A stretch of 64,000 nt of DNA from Bacteroidota bacterium (GTDB lineage: Bacteria > Bacteroidota > Bacteroidia > Flavobacteriales > Flavobacteriaceae). The notes under the pieces are model-generated. The model saw nothing but the letters and a program-made list of their open reading frames with translations. It was not told the origin of the DNA and made no database searches. The translations under genes and the position numbers were made by a program. The stretch spans positions 28,412 through 92,411 of the forward strand of contig CANFJB010000010.1 of NCBI GenBank assembly GCA_947447375.1. The letters are read 5' to 3'. This document shows, piece by piece, positions 44,347 to 54,110 of this stretch; position 1 is the stretch's first letter, and every line of letters begins with the position of its first letter.

Positions 44347-45975
44347 TTATTTAACTTGAGTCGCTAAAAAAGCAAGCATTTTAGATTTTAAATCTTTAGC
44401 AACCGATTTGTATTCTTTTGAATCTGCAACATTCACCGTTTCGTTTGGATCTTTTTCATAATCGTACAATTCGGTGCCAACAACTAAATCAGCGCTAAAA
44501 GGCTTATTACTCCTGAAATCATTAGTCAACCAAATAGTATAACGGTATCTTTTATCTCTCAAAGAATAACCCATCACTTTTGCCGAAGCATAACCCTGAC
44601 GCTCTGTTTCGGTATTATTTCCACTTCTTGGATATTGACTAATAGAAAAATCTTTAACGGATTTAGCTGATTTATTGATTAAAGGTAATAAACTTTTTCC
44701 ATCTAAATACTCAGGAATAGTAACTCCTGCAGCATCGCATAATGTTGGAAAAATATCAACGAATTCTGATGGAGCACTTGTTACTGAAGGAGCAATTCCA
44801 GGAACTGAAATAATCATAGGAGTTCGGGTTGCTTGTTCAAAATTTGTATGTTTACACCAAAGATTGTGATCACCTAAATGCCAACCATGATCACCCCAAA
44901 GTACAATAATTGTATTTTTGGTCAATCCTAATTCGTCTAATTTGTCCAATAATTTTCCAACTTGAGCGTCAGTGTAGGATACAGATGCGAAATAGCCATG
45001 TATCAATTCTTTTTGCTTGTCTAAAGGCAAGGTTAGACCGAAATCTTTTTGATCTGTGAATGAAACTAATGGTGGAATATCAGAATATCCTCTCATTTCA
45101 CCCGCATTATGATAGGCAACGTCAACACTATTTTTTGATTTCTCTTGAAATGGAGCTACTATCATCTCTTCTCTTTTATATAAATCCCAATATTTTTTTG
45201 GAGATACAAAAGGCAAATGTGGTTTTGAAAACCCTACTGCAAAGAAAAAGGGTTTTGAATCTGATTTTAATTTTTCTAAGATTTCTAAAGCTCGTGAAGC
45301 ATTTGCGCCATCATTATAAGCATTATCGGGAACGTCCGCACATTCCACAGAAGGCTTAACATATTTGGAAACATAGTCGTCCAATTCTTTATCAACCAGG
45401 CCTTTTTCCTTACCTTCATTAGTATATTTTATAGCTAATTCTTTAGTTTCTGGCAATTGGTAGGCACCTAAAACTGGCATTCCAGTTTCTTTTGCGTAAT
45501 AGCGTTCTTCTGTTTTAAAATAATTGTAATAAGGAACGCTCCAAGATGGTGCATCCATTTTTTTATCAACGCAACGAGAATCATAAATTTTTCCAATTCC
45601 TTGAGTTGAATAACCTTGAGAAATTAAATATTGAGGCAAACTTACAATATCGGGATTGATGTCACGCATTTTTGTTTTTAAGTCCCAAACTTTAGTGTAA
45701 TCTGGTCTTTTACCAGTCATTAAACTCGCTCTTGTTGGTCCGCAAACCGCTTGTTGACAATAATTACTCATAAAAACGGTACCAATTTTTGCCAATCGGT
45801 CAATGTTTGGAGTTTTAATTTGAGTATTACCATAACATCCTAAAATAGGTTTTAAATCATCGATACCGATAAATAGAATATTAGGTTTTGTTTTTTGTTG
45901 GGAATAAACATTTGAAATGAAGATTGTTGCAAAAACTAATGTAGCTATTTTGAAGATATTTCTGGTATTTTTCAT
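44347..45975 (-). CDS. Iduronate-2-sulfatase-like S1 sulfatase (S1_7-like), Cys-type
   Basis: The 542-residue exported sulfatase (signal peptide to about residue 26) has NILFIGIDDLKPILGCYGN near residue 32, formylglycine signature CGPTR with C78, KPHLPFVSPKKYWDLY near 270 and LWGDHGWHLGDHNLWCKHTNF near 365. These are the hallmarks of human-IDS-type sulfatases, which remove 2-O-sulfate from iduronate; in bacteria the branch (S1_7) has broader specificity, so the substrate is only suggested. Two paralogues occur at 49611 and 51245. It is encoded between the two PL6 genes, four bases before the second. Signal peptide and context place it in the periplasm. Confidence 0.9.
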   Translation of the reverse strand: MKNTRNIFKIATLVFATIFISNVYSQQKTKPNILFIGIDDLKPILGCYGNTQIKTPNIDRLAKIGTVFMSNYCQQAVCGPTRASLMTGKRPDYTKVWDLKTKMRDINPDIVSLPQYLISQGYSTQGIGKIYDSRCVDKKMDAPSWSVPYYNYFKTEERYYAKETGMPVLGAYQLPETKELAIKYTNEGKEKGLVDKELDDYVSKYVKPSVECADVPDNAYNDGANASRALEILEKLKSDSKPFFFAVGFSKPHLPFVSPKKYWDLYKREEMIVAPFQEKSKNSVDVAYHNAGEMRGYSDIPPLVSFTDQKDFGLTLPLDKQKELIHGYFASVSYTDAQVGKLLDKLDELGLTKNTIIVLWGDHGWHLGDHNLWCKHTNFEQATRTPMIISVPGIAPSVTSAPSEFVDIFPTLCDAAGVTIPEYLDGKSLLPLINKSAKSVKDFSISQYPRSGNNTETERQGYASAKVMGYSLRDKRYRYTIWLTNDFRSNKPFSADLVVGTELYDYEKDPNETVNVADSKEYKSVAKDLKSKMLAFLATQVK

Positions 45976-46043
45976 AATTGTATTTTTATATGAGATATCA
46001 ATTTCAGTAAATTATTACTATAATATCAATTGTTTTTGAATAA

Positions 46044-47762
46044 TTATTGAACGATCAATTTTATAACTTTTGATATTTTAATAGATTCAATTTTAACAAA
46101 ATAAAGTCCACTATTTAAACCGTTTATTTCAATAATATTGCTTTTTGTTAAATCATTTTGCGAAACGGATTGTTTTTTTACAATCTGACCGTTAGTGTTT
46201 ACAATAGTAATTTCACTGTTTTCGATATAATTGTTGGGAAATTGAATATTGAAATTATTTTTGGCAGGATTTGGATACAAACTTATTTTAGTTTCTAATT
46301 CGAAATCTTCATTGGCTAAAGCCATTAAATAAGAAGGACCTACATCGGCTAATGTCAGTGGGCGGTTTGAAACTGTACCTGTAGTATATTCTTCACAACC
46401 AACATCTTTTAGTGTAACGGTTGTTGGTCTTGGTCGGCCAGCGATATCAAATAATAATCCTGGATCATCATCTAAATTGGTAATGTCTAAAATAGCTGGG
46501 TAGCTTGCATTTGCATTATTTATTGGACTATTGACTGTTAAATCGTAATAACCATTTGCGTTAAGCGCTAAAAAGGGATTTGCATTTGTCATTCCTGAGG
46601 CAATTGTAATTCCAATGTTACCTTGATAAATATTTCCTACCCAAGTGGTTCCGTTATTAGCATTTGTATATAAGTTTCCTGAAGATTTTTTGAAAATATT
46701 ATTCGCCCATGTGTTATTAACGGGTCCGTTGCCTCCAATATCCATATTTCCACAATTGTAAAAAGTATTATGAATAAAATTGATGTTGCTTAGATTTAAA
46801 GTTCTTGGAGATGCTGTGGTAGGCGGAACTAAAGGAGCAACATAAACGTAGGTTATAGCATCAGCTGAACTTCCTACACCAGAATTCTCAAAATAATTAT
46901 TATAACAATAAATATTATTGGCTTCTTTCACCCTAATTCCTCCTGCATTGATAAAGAAATTACTATAGGCAACATTGTTATCACCATTTCTAAAACAAAG
47001 CATTGCATTTTGTTGATTGGTGAACGTGCAATAGCGAATTAAATTTTCTTGGCATTTTACAGAAATACTTTCGCTATCCCCTAGTCCTGTATTATTAAAA
47101 TAGCAATGTTCAACAATTGTTCTAGATTTATTTAGATACTCGGCTCCTAAACCGATTCTTACAGGCTCATTACCATTATCACCGCCTAATCCATAATAAT
47201 TTTGAAATGAGCAATAACTTATTTTGTGATAACCAATAACAGATGCAGAAGTTGAAATTTGAATGGTACAACCTATTATCGCATCTGCTGGTTTCTTCTC
47301 CAAATTGCAATAAGAAATTTCATTATACTGTGTACCAGCTTTAATTTCGATGTATTTTTTTGCGTAGTAATTACTAAAATTAAGGTGTGTTAATTTATTT
47401 CTACTACCAAAAACTTCAATTAAGTAATTACTTCCAATGTCACCTTGGGTAAATTGAAACCCGCTGAAGGTGATATTGTTTCCATTGATATTAATATCAC
47501 CATAAACATTTAAAAATACACCACCTGGAGTTTGTGCAATAACAGAAATATTATTGTTATTGATATCTAAAGTAACATTATTATAAGTTCCATTTGCTAA
47601 GACAATTATATCCCCAGCGGAAGAATTATTACAAGCCGTTTGAAGCGCATTAATTGAATTTACGTTGATTGTTGCAGCATTAGAGGGAACTAAACCTACT
47701 ATGTTGAATAACAAACAGGCAATTATAAAAGTATAATTTTTAAAAGATATTAGTTGATTCAT
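46044..47762 (-). CDS. PL6-like beta-helix lyase with T9SS sorting domain
   Basis: This 572-residue exported protein (signal peptide to about residue 30, NAA) has a right-handed beta-helix in residues 32-440. Segments ESISVKCQENLIRYCTF (K236) and AMLCFRNGDNNVAYSNFF (R258) align with the PL6 catalytic Lys and Arg, 22 residues apart. GGDNGNEPVRIGLG near residue 195 matches the family's preceding strand. Residues 500-572 form a T9SS type A domain (SLYPNPAKNNFNIQF to SKVIKLIVQ), so this lyase should be surface-exposed or secreted, unlike the PL6 encoded downstream. It is less similar to chondroitinase B than that paralogue, and its substrate could be another uronan. Confidence 0.82.
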   Translation of the reverse strand: MNQLISFKNYTFIIACLLFNIVGLVPSNAATINVNSINALQTACNNSSAGDIIVLANGTYNNVTLDINNNNISVIAQTPGGVFLNVYGDININGNNITFSGFQFTQGDIGSNYLIEVFGSRNKLTHLNFSNYYAKKYIEIKAGTQYNEISYCNLEKKPADAIIGCTIQISTSASVIGYHKISYCSFQNYYGLGGDNGNEPVRIGLGAEYLNKSRTIVEHCYFNNTGLGDSESISVKCQENLIRYCTFTNQQNAMLCFRNGDNNVAYSNFFINAGGIRVKEANNIYCYNNYFENSGVGSSADAITYVYVAPLVPPTTASPRTLNLSNINFIHNTFYNCGNMDIGGNGPVNNTWANNIFKKSSGNLYTNANNGTTWVGNIYQGNIGITIASGMTNANPFLALNANGYYDLTVNSPINNANASYPAILDITNLDDDPGLLFDIAGRPRPTTVTLKDVGCEEYTTGTVSNRPLTLADVGPSYLMALANEDFELETKISLYPNPAKNNFNIQFPNNYIENSEITIVNTNGQIVKKQSVSQNDLTKSNIIEINGLNSGLYFVKIESIKISKVIKLIVQ

Positions 47763-47778
47763 ATATTGAAATATTATA

Positions 47779-49590
47779 TTATTTTTTAATAAATTTTATC
47801 GTTCTTATAATTGAATTATTACTAATTTCAGCAAAATAAATTCCCGAACTCAAATTAGATACATCAAAACTTATTTCAAGATTATCCTTTGTAAAATTAA
47901 TGGTATCTATTTGTTTAATTACGATTTGACCGTTACTATTTACTATTGTAATAGAACAATTTTTATCAAATGGTTGGTTTGCAAGAATAGAAACCTGAGA
48001 ACTTACAGGATTTGGACTTAACTTCATTGAAAATCCATCATTACTATTTTGAAATTGATTATTATCCAATAATCTTGCTAGACGGTCATTTAATTGTGCT
48101 AAATACAAACTAGGAATAGCTATAATGTGAGTTCCTAACGATTGAATAACCCCCAAAGGTTCTGTAGTAGCGTCGCCAACACCTGTAACATCGGGGCAAA
48201 TACATCCAATTGCCCAATTTATTTCATCTCCTGGAGGGTCTTGAATTACCATTCTATTGGCGTTGCAATTCCAAAACATGATTTGACCACCAGACCATCC
48301 GTGACCACTTCCCATATCCAATCTGTTTTGAACATCCATTCTTCCATCTCCTACTAAATTATCGAATAAAATTCCTGTTGCCCATCGATGGTGCGGACCG
48401 ATATCATTATTTTGAAGTGTTGATGAACTGTTATAAAAGACATTTGGACCACATGTTCTACTTCCATCTACATAATCGTGACGTCCATTTCTAGTACTAC
48501 AATTTTGAACTAAACAACGTTGGCCATCAACATTAAATGAATAACGACGACCACCATCAATAGTGGATTTTGCATCGTACATTTTACAAGCATCAACAGT
48601 TATAAAACTAGCATCAGAATTGATGTGAACTGCAGAATATCCAAAATAATAAACTTCTATATTTTTAGCCCAAGCATTGTATATTTTATCAAATGCAACG
48701 GCTTCCCAACCATGATTTTCATCTGTTGCAGAGGCATATATTGAAGATATTCTCATATTTTCGATGCCACATTTACTGATTCTATTATCTGTGAATTTCA
48801 CCAATTCGCCAGTTGAATAAACAGGATCAATAATATCCATTATAGGTGCATCCAAAGTAATCACATTTCCATTTATATATTCAATTTTCCTTTCAGAGTC
48901 CATATCATAGCCGCTTGCAGTCCAATTTACAGCCAGAGGATCAATGTTGGTCAATAGATTCATCCCTAACAAGTTAATCCAAGCATCATTGGGTATTCTA
49001 TGAACAAAAACTTTATCGCCTACAGCAAATGTATGACCTGAAGCAACTGTAATTTGTTTTTTACCTATGGCAACATATGGATCTGTAATTGCTTTTCTAG
49101 TTGAATTAGTAGAATTATAAGACGTACCGGAAGTACCTACAAAATTGAATAAAGTATGTTGCGCAGTTTTAGTAGCTATAAAATTAGTTCCTGTGCCATT
49201 AAATCCTTCACCACGAAGTACAATTCCACTTGCTGAAATTGTAATGGTGTTACTTATATTATAAGTTCCCGCAGTAAACAATATTGCTCCTCGATATCCA
49301 CTAGCATCAATTGGCATTGCTGCAACTTGGTTAATCGCGTTTTGAACATTTGCTAAATTGTCTCCAGCAACCGGATTTACAGTTAACACCACTCCTATTG
49401 GAAATATCGGAATTTCACCATTCATAAAACCAACTCCACTAAAATCAGGAATTACATTTCCTCGACTGTCTGGGGTGTATATCAAATTTCCGTTAGTCCC
49501 CATGGAAACTAAACTTGAGGTTTGAGCATTAGTTATCCCTTGTAATAAAACAATTAAAATAAGTAGAAAAAAGATTCTTGATTTTTTCAT
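47779..49590 (-). CDS. Secreted right-handed beta-helix protein with T9SS sorting domain, candidate lyase
   Basis: This 603-residue exported protein (start ATG at 49590, signal peptide to about residue 22; a TTG three codons earlier is open) has a pectate-lyase-superfamily-type N-terminus (NVQNAINQVAAMPIDASGYRGAILFTAGTYNI near residue 82, GIVLRGEGFNGTG near 130). A long beta-helix to about residue 510 and a T9SS sorting domain (from about 530, SPNPVSSQVSIL) follow. It is homologous to the protein at 62010-63689, sharing IENMRIS, NAWAKNIEV, ILFDN, FWNCNAN and SLYLAQLNDRL. Conserved polar residues include H400/H401 before ILFDN. No described lyase family is recognised with certainty. It is encoded among sulfatases and PL6 genes. 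Confidence 0.75.
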   Translation of the reverse strand: MKKSRIFFLLILIVLLQGITNAQTSSLVSMGTNGNLIYTPDSRGNVIPDFSGVGFMNGEIPIFPIGVVLTVNPVAGDNLANVQNAINQVAAMPIDASGYRGAILFTAGTYNISNTITISASGIVLRGEGFNGTGTNFIATKTAQHTLFNFVGTSGTSYNSTNSTRKAITDPYVAIGKKQITVASGHTFAVGDKVFVHRIPNDAWINLLGMNLLTNIDPLAVNWTASGYDMDSERKIEYINGNVITLDAPIMDIIDPVYSTGELVKFTDNRISKCGIENMRISSIYASATDENHGWEAVAFDKIYNAWAKNIEVYYFGYSAVHINSDASFITVDACKMYDAKSTIDGGRRYSFNVDGQRCLVQNCSTRNGRHDYVDGSRTCGPNVFYNSSSTLQNNDIGPHHRWATGILFDNLVGDGRMDVQNRLDMGSGHGWSGGQIMFWNCNANRMVIQDPPGDEINWAIGCICPDVTGVGDATTEPLGVIQSLGTHIIAIPSLYLAQLNDRLARLLDNNQFQNSNDGFSMKLSPNPVSSQVSILANQPFDKNCSITIVNSNGQIVIKQIDTINFTKDNLEISFDVSNLSSGIYFAEISNNSIIRTIKFIKK

Positions 49591-49610
49591 TTTATACAAA
49601 GTTAAAACAA

Positions 49611-51233
49611 TTATTTTTTTGCTAATTCACTTTTAAAATAATCAAGCATTTTAGCTTTCATATCTTTAGCAATTGCTGCATACTCTTTATCATTAACAAC
49701 ATTTACTTTTTCCAAAGGATCTTTTACATAGTCGTACATTTCAGAAGCATAAACTTGAGATTCATTGAATGGTTGCTTGCTTGTGAAATTATTCATCCAA
49801 ATTGTAAATCTGTATTTATCTGTTCTCAAACTATACCCCATAATTTTAGGATCTGAGTAACCTTTTTTAATCATTTCCACTTTTTTTAATTTTCTAGGAT
49901 ACTGACTAATTGAATAATCGTTCACTTTTGCATTATTGTTTACCATCAATGGTTTCAAGCTTTTTCCATCTAATTTACTTGGAATAGCAACTCCAGCTAA
50001 ATCGCAAATTGTTGGAAACACGTCAACAAATTCGGTTAAAGAATTCGTTTTACCCGATTTTATTCCAGGTCCAGCAATAATCAACGGAGCTCTCGTAGCT
50101 TCTTCAAAATTGGTGTGTTTGTGCCATAAATCATGGTCGCCTAAATGCCAACCGTGATCTCCCCAAAGTACAATTATAGTATTGTTTAAAGTCCCCAAAG
50201 ATTCTAATGTATTTAATAATACTCCAACTTGCGCATCTAAATAAGATACAGCAGCATAATAACCATGAATTAATTCTTTTTGTTTTTCAAGTTTCAAACC
50301 TATTCTAAGTGAATCGGCAGGTAAAGTTGCAAATTCAGGTATATCTAAATAATTACGTAATTCACCCGATTGATGATAAGCAATTAGAGGTCCGTTTTTA
50401 GAATGTTCTTGAAAAGAGGCGATTGGCATGTCTTCTCTATTGTACAAATCCCAATATTTTTTTGGAGATACAAACGGCAAGTGAGGTCGGTGAAAACCAA
50501 CAGCCATAAAGAATGGTTTATTTCCTTTTGATAAATCTTCAATTTGTTTTTTTGCTAATAAAGCGATAACTCCATCCTCATATGCATTATCAGGAACATC
50601 AACACATTCAGTTGAAGGTCCTTTGATACTTTTTGGATTTTCATCATTTGAAGCCAAATCTTTATTTTGTTTTTTTCTTTCAGCAATAATTTCTGGAGTC
50701 ATTCTTGCTTTTGTTTCAGGCAACTGGTATTGCCCATTTGCAGGTTCTCCTAAATCCGCTGGAAAATCAGATTCTTTCGATTTTAAATAAGGAATACTCC
50801 AAGAAACTGGATCTACTCCACCAATTGCACTCGAAGGATGATAAATTTTACCAATTCCAGAAGTTTCATAACCTTGCGTAATTAAATATTGTGGAAGTGT
50901 TACTAAATTCGGATTCACATCACGCATTTGAGTGGTTAAATTCCAAACTTGAGTTACATCAGGACGAGTTCCTGTCATTATACTGGCTCTTGTTGGACCG
51001 CAAATAGCTTGTTGGCAATAATTTCTATTAAAAACAGTTGAAATTTTCGCTAATCTATCGATGTTTGGAGTTTTTACCAAGGTGTTTCCATAACAACCTA
51101 ATAGCGGTTTTAAATCGTCTACAGCAATGAATAAAATATTAGGTTTTGAATTCTTTTTCTGTTGTGCAATTACTCCATTTGAAATAACTAGCAAACATAA
51201 AACCGAAAGTAATTTTACAAATTTAGTTTTCAT
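49611..51233 (-). CDS. Iduronate-2-sulfatase-like S1 sulfatase (S1_7-like), Cys-type
   Basis: The 540-residue exported sulfatase (signal peptide to about residue 23, VIAQ) has formylglycine signature CGPTR with C78, NILFIAVDDLKPLLGCYGN near residue 32, RPHLPFVSPKKYWDLYNRED near 263 and LWGDHGWHLGDHDLWHKHTNF near 358. It is closely related to the next gene (51245-52852), with long identical stretches, and more distantly to 44347-45975, indicating a duplication series. The expected substrate is a 2-O-sulfated uronate or related ester after lyase action. It begins 11 bases after its paralogue's stop codon, so the two are co-transcribed. Confidence 0.9.
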   Translation of the reverse strand: MKTKFVKLLSVLCLLVISNGVIAQQKKNSKPNILFIAVDDLKPLLGCYGNTLVKTPNIDRLAKISTVFNRNYCQQAICGPTRASIMTGTRPDVTQVWNLTTQMRDVNPNLVTLPQYLITQGYETSGIGKIYHPSSAIGGVDPVSWSIPYLKSKESDFPADLGEPANGQYQLPETKARMTPEIIAERKKQNKDLASNDENPKSIKGPSTECVDVPDNAYEDGVIALLAKKQIEDLSKGNKPFFMAVGFHRPHLPFVSPKKYWDLYNREDMPIASFQEHSKNGPLIAYHQSGELRNYLDIPEFATLPADSLRIGLKLEKQKELIHGYYAAVSYLDAQVGVLLNTLESLGTLNNTIIVLWGDHGWHLGDHDLWHKHTNFEEATRAPLIIAGPGIKSGKTNSLTEFVDVFPTICDLAGVAIPSKLDGKSLKPLMVNNNAKVNDYSISQYPRKLKKVEMIKKGYSDPKIMGYSLRTDKYRFTIWMNNFTSKQPFNESQVYASEMYDYVKDPLEKVNVVNDKEYAAIAKDMKAKMLDYFKSELAKK

Positions 51234-51244
51234 AATCTTTCTAT

Positions 51245-52852
51245 TTATTTAGCAACTTTTGAATTAAAATATTCAATCATTTTTTTGTTCAAATCAGCGG
51301 CTACTGAAGCATAATTTTTTTCATAGGCCACATTTACTTTCTCCAATGGATCCTTGTTATAATCGTACAATTCTAATGTGTAAACTTTATCGGCGCTATA
51401 AGGTTGGTCGCTGGTAAAATTTTTCATCCAAACAGTATAACGATATTGTGAAGTTCTCATAGAATAACCCATAAGTTTGGCCTTTCCCTCTTCTTTTTTG
51501 ATGTCCGCTTTAGGCATTTTTCTAGGATATTGACTCATCGCATATTCCTTAACTGAAACTTTATTGTTTTTCATTACTGGAACTAAGCTTTTACCCTCTA
51601 AATTTTCTGGTATTTTTCCACCTGATAATTCACAAAGTGTTGGAAATACGTCAACAAATTCAGTCATCGATTTACTTTGACCTGGTTTTAAACCTGGAGC
51701 TGCAATAATTAATGGCGCTTTAGTTGCTTGTTCGAAATTAGTATGTTTTCCCCACATATCATGGTCACCTAAGTGCCATCCATGGTCTCCCCAAAGTACA
51801 ATAATTGTATTATTTAAAGTACCTAACTTTTCTAAAGTGTTTAATAAAATTCCAACTTGAGCATCTGTATAAGAGACAGCAGCATAATAAGCGTGAACCA
51901 ATTCTTTTTGTTTTTCTATGGTTAAACCAATTTTATTTACACTCTTATCTGTATTTTTTGCAAATTCTTTAACTCCAGAATAACTGCTCAACTCTCCAGA
52001 ATTTTGATACTCAAAATCTTTTCCATTTGCAGCTTGTTCTTGGAATTCAGCGATTGGCATGTCTTCACGATTGTATAAATCCCAATATTTTTTTGGAGAT
52101 ACAAATGGAAGGTGTGGCTTATGAAATCCTACCGCCATAAAAAACGGTTTGTTTTCTTTTGATAATTTTATTATTTGCTTTTCAGCAATTAAAGCACTTA
52201 CCCCGTCTTCGTAGGCGTTGTCTGGTAAATTTAAACACTCAAATGCTGGTCCTCTTGAACTTCCTCCATCTTCGTCTAAATCTTCTTTTTTAGACTTCTT
52301 TTTGTCTTTATCTTCTTTTGGAGCCGCATCTTCGGTAGCTTGAAGCGCTTTTAATTCGGGAGATTGATAGTGTTTTTGAACTGGTGCTCCATTAGCATAA
52401 TCAGAATCTTTTGCAAAAAAGAATGGAACCGACCATGATTGTGGATCTACTTTTTTATCTACACAACTTGGGTGGAATATTTTACCCACTCCAGAAGTAG
52501 TGTATCCTTGACTCATAAAATACTGAGGTAAGGTAACAATATCAGGATTCATGTCGCGCATTTTTGTTTTTAAGTCTCGAACTTTCGTATAATCAGGACG
52601 CATTCCTGTTAATAAACTCGCACGTGTTGGGCCGCAAACCGCTTGTTGGCAATAATTATTTAGAAAAACAGTTCCCATTTTCGCCAATCTATCAATGTTT
52701 GGGGTTTTCACTAAGGTATTCCCGTAACAACCTAAAAGGGGTTTTAAATCGTCAACTGCGATAAAAAGTACGTTTGGTTTTGTTTTTTCTTGAGCGATTA
52801 CAGGTGAAAATGATAGTATTCCTAAAAGTGCTGTAGCGATTAATTTTTTCAT
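51245..52852 (-). CDS. Iduronate-2-sulfatase-like S1 sulfatase (S1_7-like) with charged insertion, Cys-type
   Basis: The 535-residue exported sulfatase (signal peptide to about residue 20) has formylglycine signature CGPTR with C73 and the same IDS-type motifs as its neighbour (KPHLPFVSPKKYWDLYNRED near residue 265, LWGDHGWHLGDHDMWGKHTNF near 362). It is distinguished by a K/D/E-rich insertion of about 25 residues near residue 185, with KEDKDKKKSKKED followed by LDEDGGSS. The paralogues carry shorter linkers there. The insertion lies in a surface loop before a conserved ECLNLPDNAYEDG segment and should not disturb the active site. A 63-base spacer separates it from the upstream lyase lipoprotein gene. 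Confidence 0.9.
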   Translation of the reverse strand: MKKLIATALLGILSFSPVIAQEKTKPNVLFIAVDDLKPLLGCYGNTLVKTPNIDRLAKMGTVFLNNYCQQAVCGPTRASLLTGMRPDYTKVRDLKTKMRDMNPDIVTLPQYFMSQGYTTSGVGKIFHPSCVDKKVDPQSWSVPFFFAKDSDYANGAPVQKHYQSPELKALQATEDAAPKEDKDKKKSKKEDLDEDGGSSRGPAFECLNLPDNAYEDGVSALIAEKQIIKLSKENKPFFMAVGFHKPHLPFVSPKKYWDLYNREDMPIAEFQEQAANGKDFEYQNSGELSSYSGVKEFAKNTDKSVNKIGLTIEKQKELVHAYYAAVSYTDAQVGILLNTLEKLGTLNNTIIVLWGDHGWHLGDHDMWGKHTNFEQATKAPLIIAAPGLKPGQSKSMTEFVDVFPTLCELSGGKIPENLEGKSLVPVMKNNKVSVKEYAMSQYPRKMPKADIKKEEGKAKLMGYSMRTSQYRYTVWMKNFTSDQPYSADKVYTLELYDYNKDPLEKVNVAYEKNYASVAADLNKKMIEYFNSKVAK

Positions 52853-52915
52853 TATTATTTATTTTATTTCTATTTATTTTTAGACTTAGTGAATTGTGTT
52901 TGGTTTAACGATTAA

Positions 52916-54088
52916 TTATTTTAAAACCCATAAAATAGGATTTCGAACCGGCATATTTCTTACTATTTCAGGCGTAGTGAAATTAGCGTTAAGCGATTTC
53001 CATAATTCTATGTATTTTTTATTTTTGAAAGCCAATCCACCAAAAAGCAAGCTAGATTGACGCACAGGCCATTCATCCCAATACATTACATCTTGTTGGT
53101 ACTTCCAAAGTGATTTATTTTCGATGTAGGGAAACATAAATTTTATTCCTAATTCGATGTTTTTTCCATCACTAGTTGTGTAAGTAAAAAGATTGTCATT
53201 TTTGGTAGATAATATCTGACAAATACTCGTCATCGCATCCAAATTAAACAACGAATAACCATAAGGCTTTGTTCTTTTTAATTCCAATGGGAAACTACCC
53301 TCTTTATCCATTTGATTGGGTAGCAAAGTGTTTTTATAGAAATTTCTACAAAACTCCATCGTTTTTTCATCACCGATCAAATCTGCAAAAGCGGCTACTT
53401 GCATTGTCCAACAAACACTATGATTATTTCCATTATCGCGTTCTGCAATTCCGTATTCATGAGTTGTAATCCAGTTTAAATAATTGGTAAACCATAATTT
53501 TACGGTCGCTAAATCTGCCGCCGAAAGAGCTCCTGAATCTTCAATTGCATGGATTGCTTTGGTAACTTCCACCAAATGAACCGTGTCAATAATTCCAATT
53601 CCTCTTCCAGTTGCAACACCTTTTATGGCTTGAGCATAAAGCAAATTTGGATTCATTTTAGTATCTTCATTTACAAACCAAGCCTTCAAATGTTCGGCCA
53701 ATTTTCTAGCATATTTTTTATCATTTGTTAAAACATAAGCTGAAGCCAATGCACCCGATAATTGACTAAAATGAATCAATGCTTCACGGTGATTGGTAAA
53801 ATTTGCCGGGTTGGTCAAACCATCTTTTCGAATATAGGGGCCGTTTGGGTTTTTATCATCTGGCCACCAATAATCGCCTTCAGAATAGAAATCGTGTTTA
53901 TTTCCAGTGCTTCTTTCGCAAAATGATGATGTAATTGTTTTGGGAGATTCTAAAAAATAGTTAGTGGCATTTTCAAGTTCTCTTCCTCTTTCAATTTCAT
54001 TTAAGTTAAAAGCCATTTTCAAATTGGAACAACTCAAAAGAGAAGCCCATGAAAATAAAATTAAAACTTTGATACTTATATTTTTCAT
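52916..54088 (-). CDS. Alginate-lyase-domain lipoprotein (PF05426; PL38/PL5-like)
   Basis: This 390-residue lipoprotein (lipobox LLSC, cysteine at residue 20) has the alginate_lyase fold seen in 37455-38672: EGDYWWPDDKNPNGPYIRKD near residue 71, ATGRGIGIIDTVHLVEVTKA near 165, DNGNNHSVCWTMQVAAFADL near 222 and ELKRTKPYGYSLFNLDAM near 270. The conserved YWWPD, NNHS and RTK-GY positions suggest a working lyase cleft, with NNHG of its paralogue changed to NNHS. Lipid anchoring separates it from the soluble paralogue. It is the third gene after GH88 and GH2 in a tightly spaced run (22 bases after GH2). The substrate is presumably the same uronan. Confidence 0.75.
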   Translation of the reverse strand: MKNISIKVLILFSWASLLSCSNLKMAFNLNEIERGRELENATNYFLESPKTITSSFCERSTGNKHDFYSEGDYWWPDDKNPNGPYIRKDGLTNPANFTNHREALIHFSQLSGALASAYVLTNDKKYARKLAEHLKAWFVNEDTKMNPNLLYAQAIKGVATGRGIGIIDTVHLVEVTKAIHAIEDSGALSAADLATVKLWFTNYLNWITTHEYGIAERDNGNNHSVCWTMQVAAFADLIGDEKTMEFCRNFYKNTLLPNQMDKEGSFPLELKRTKPYGYSLFNLDAMTSICQILSTKNDNLFTYTTSDGKNIELGIKFMFPYIENKSLWKYQQDVMYWDEWPVRQSSLLFGGLAFKNKKYIELWKSLNANFTTPEIVRNMPVRNPILWVLK

Positions 54089-54110
54089 TTGAAAGAATTA
54101 AAAACCTCGA

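Noticed and set aside
45060..45359. 99-codon + strand frame inside a sulfatase gene
   Set aside because: It is antisense to conserved sulfatase motifs, with no signal peptide or domain.
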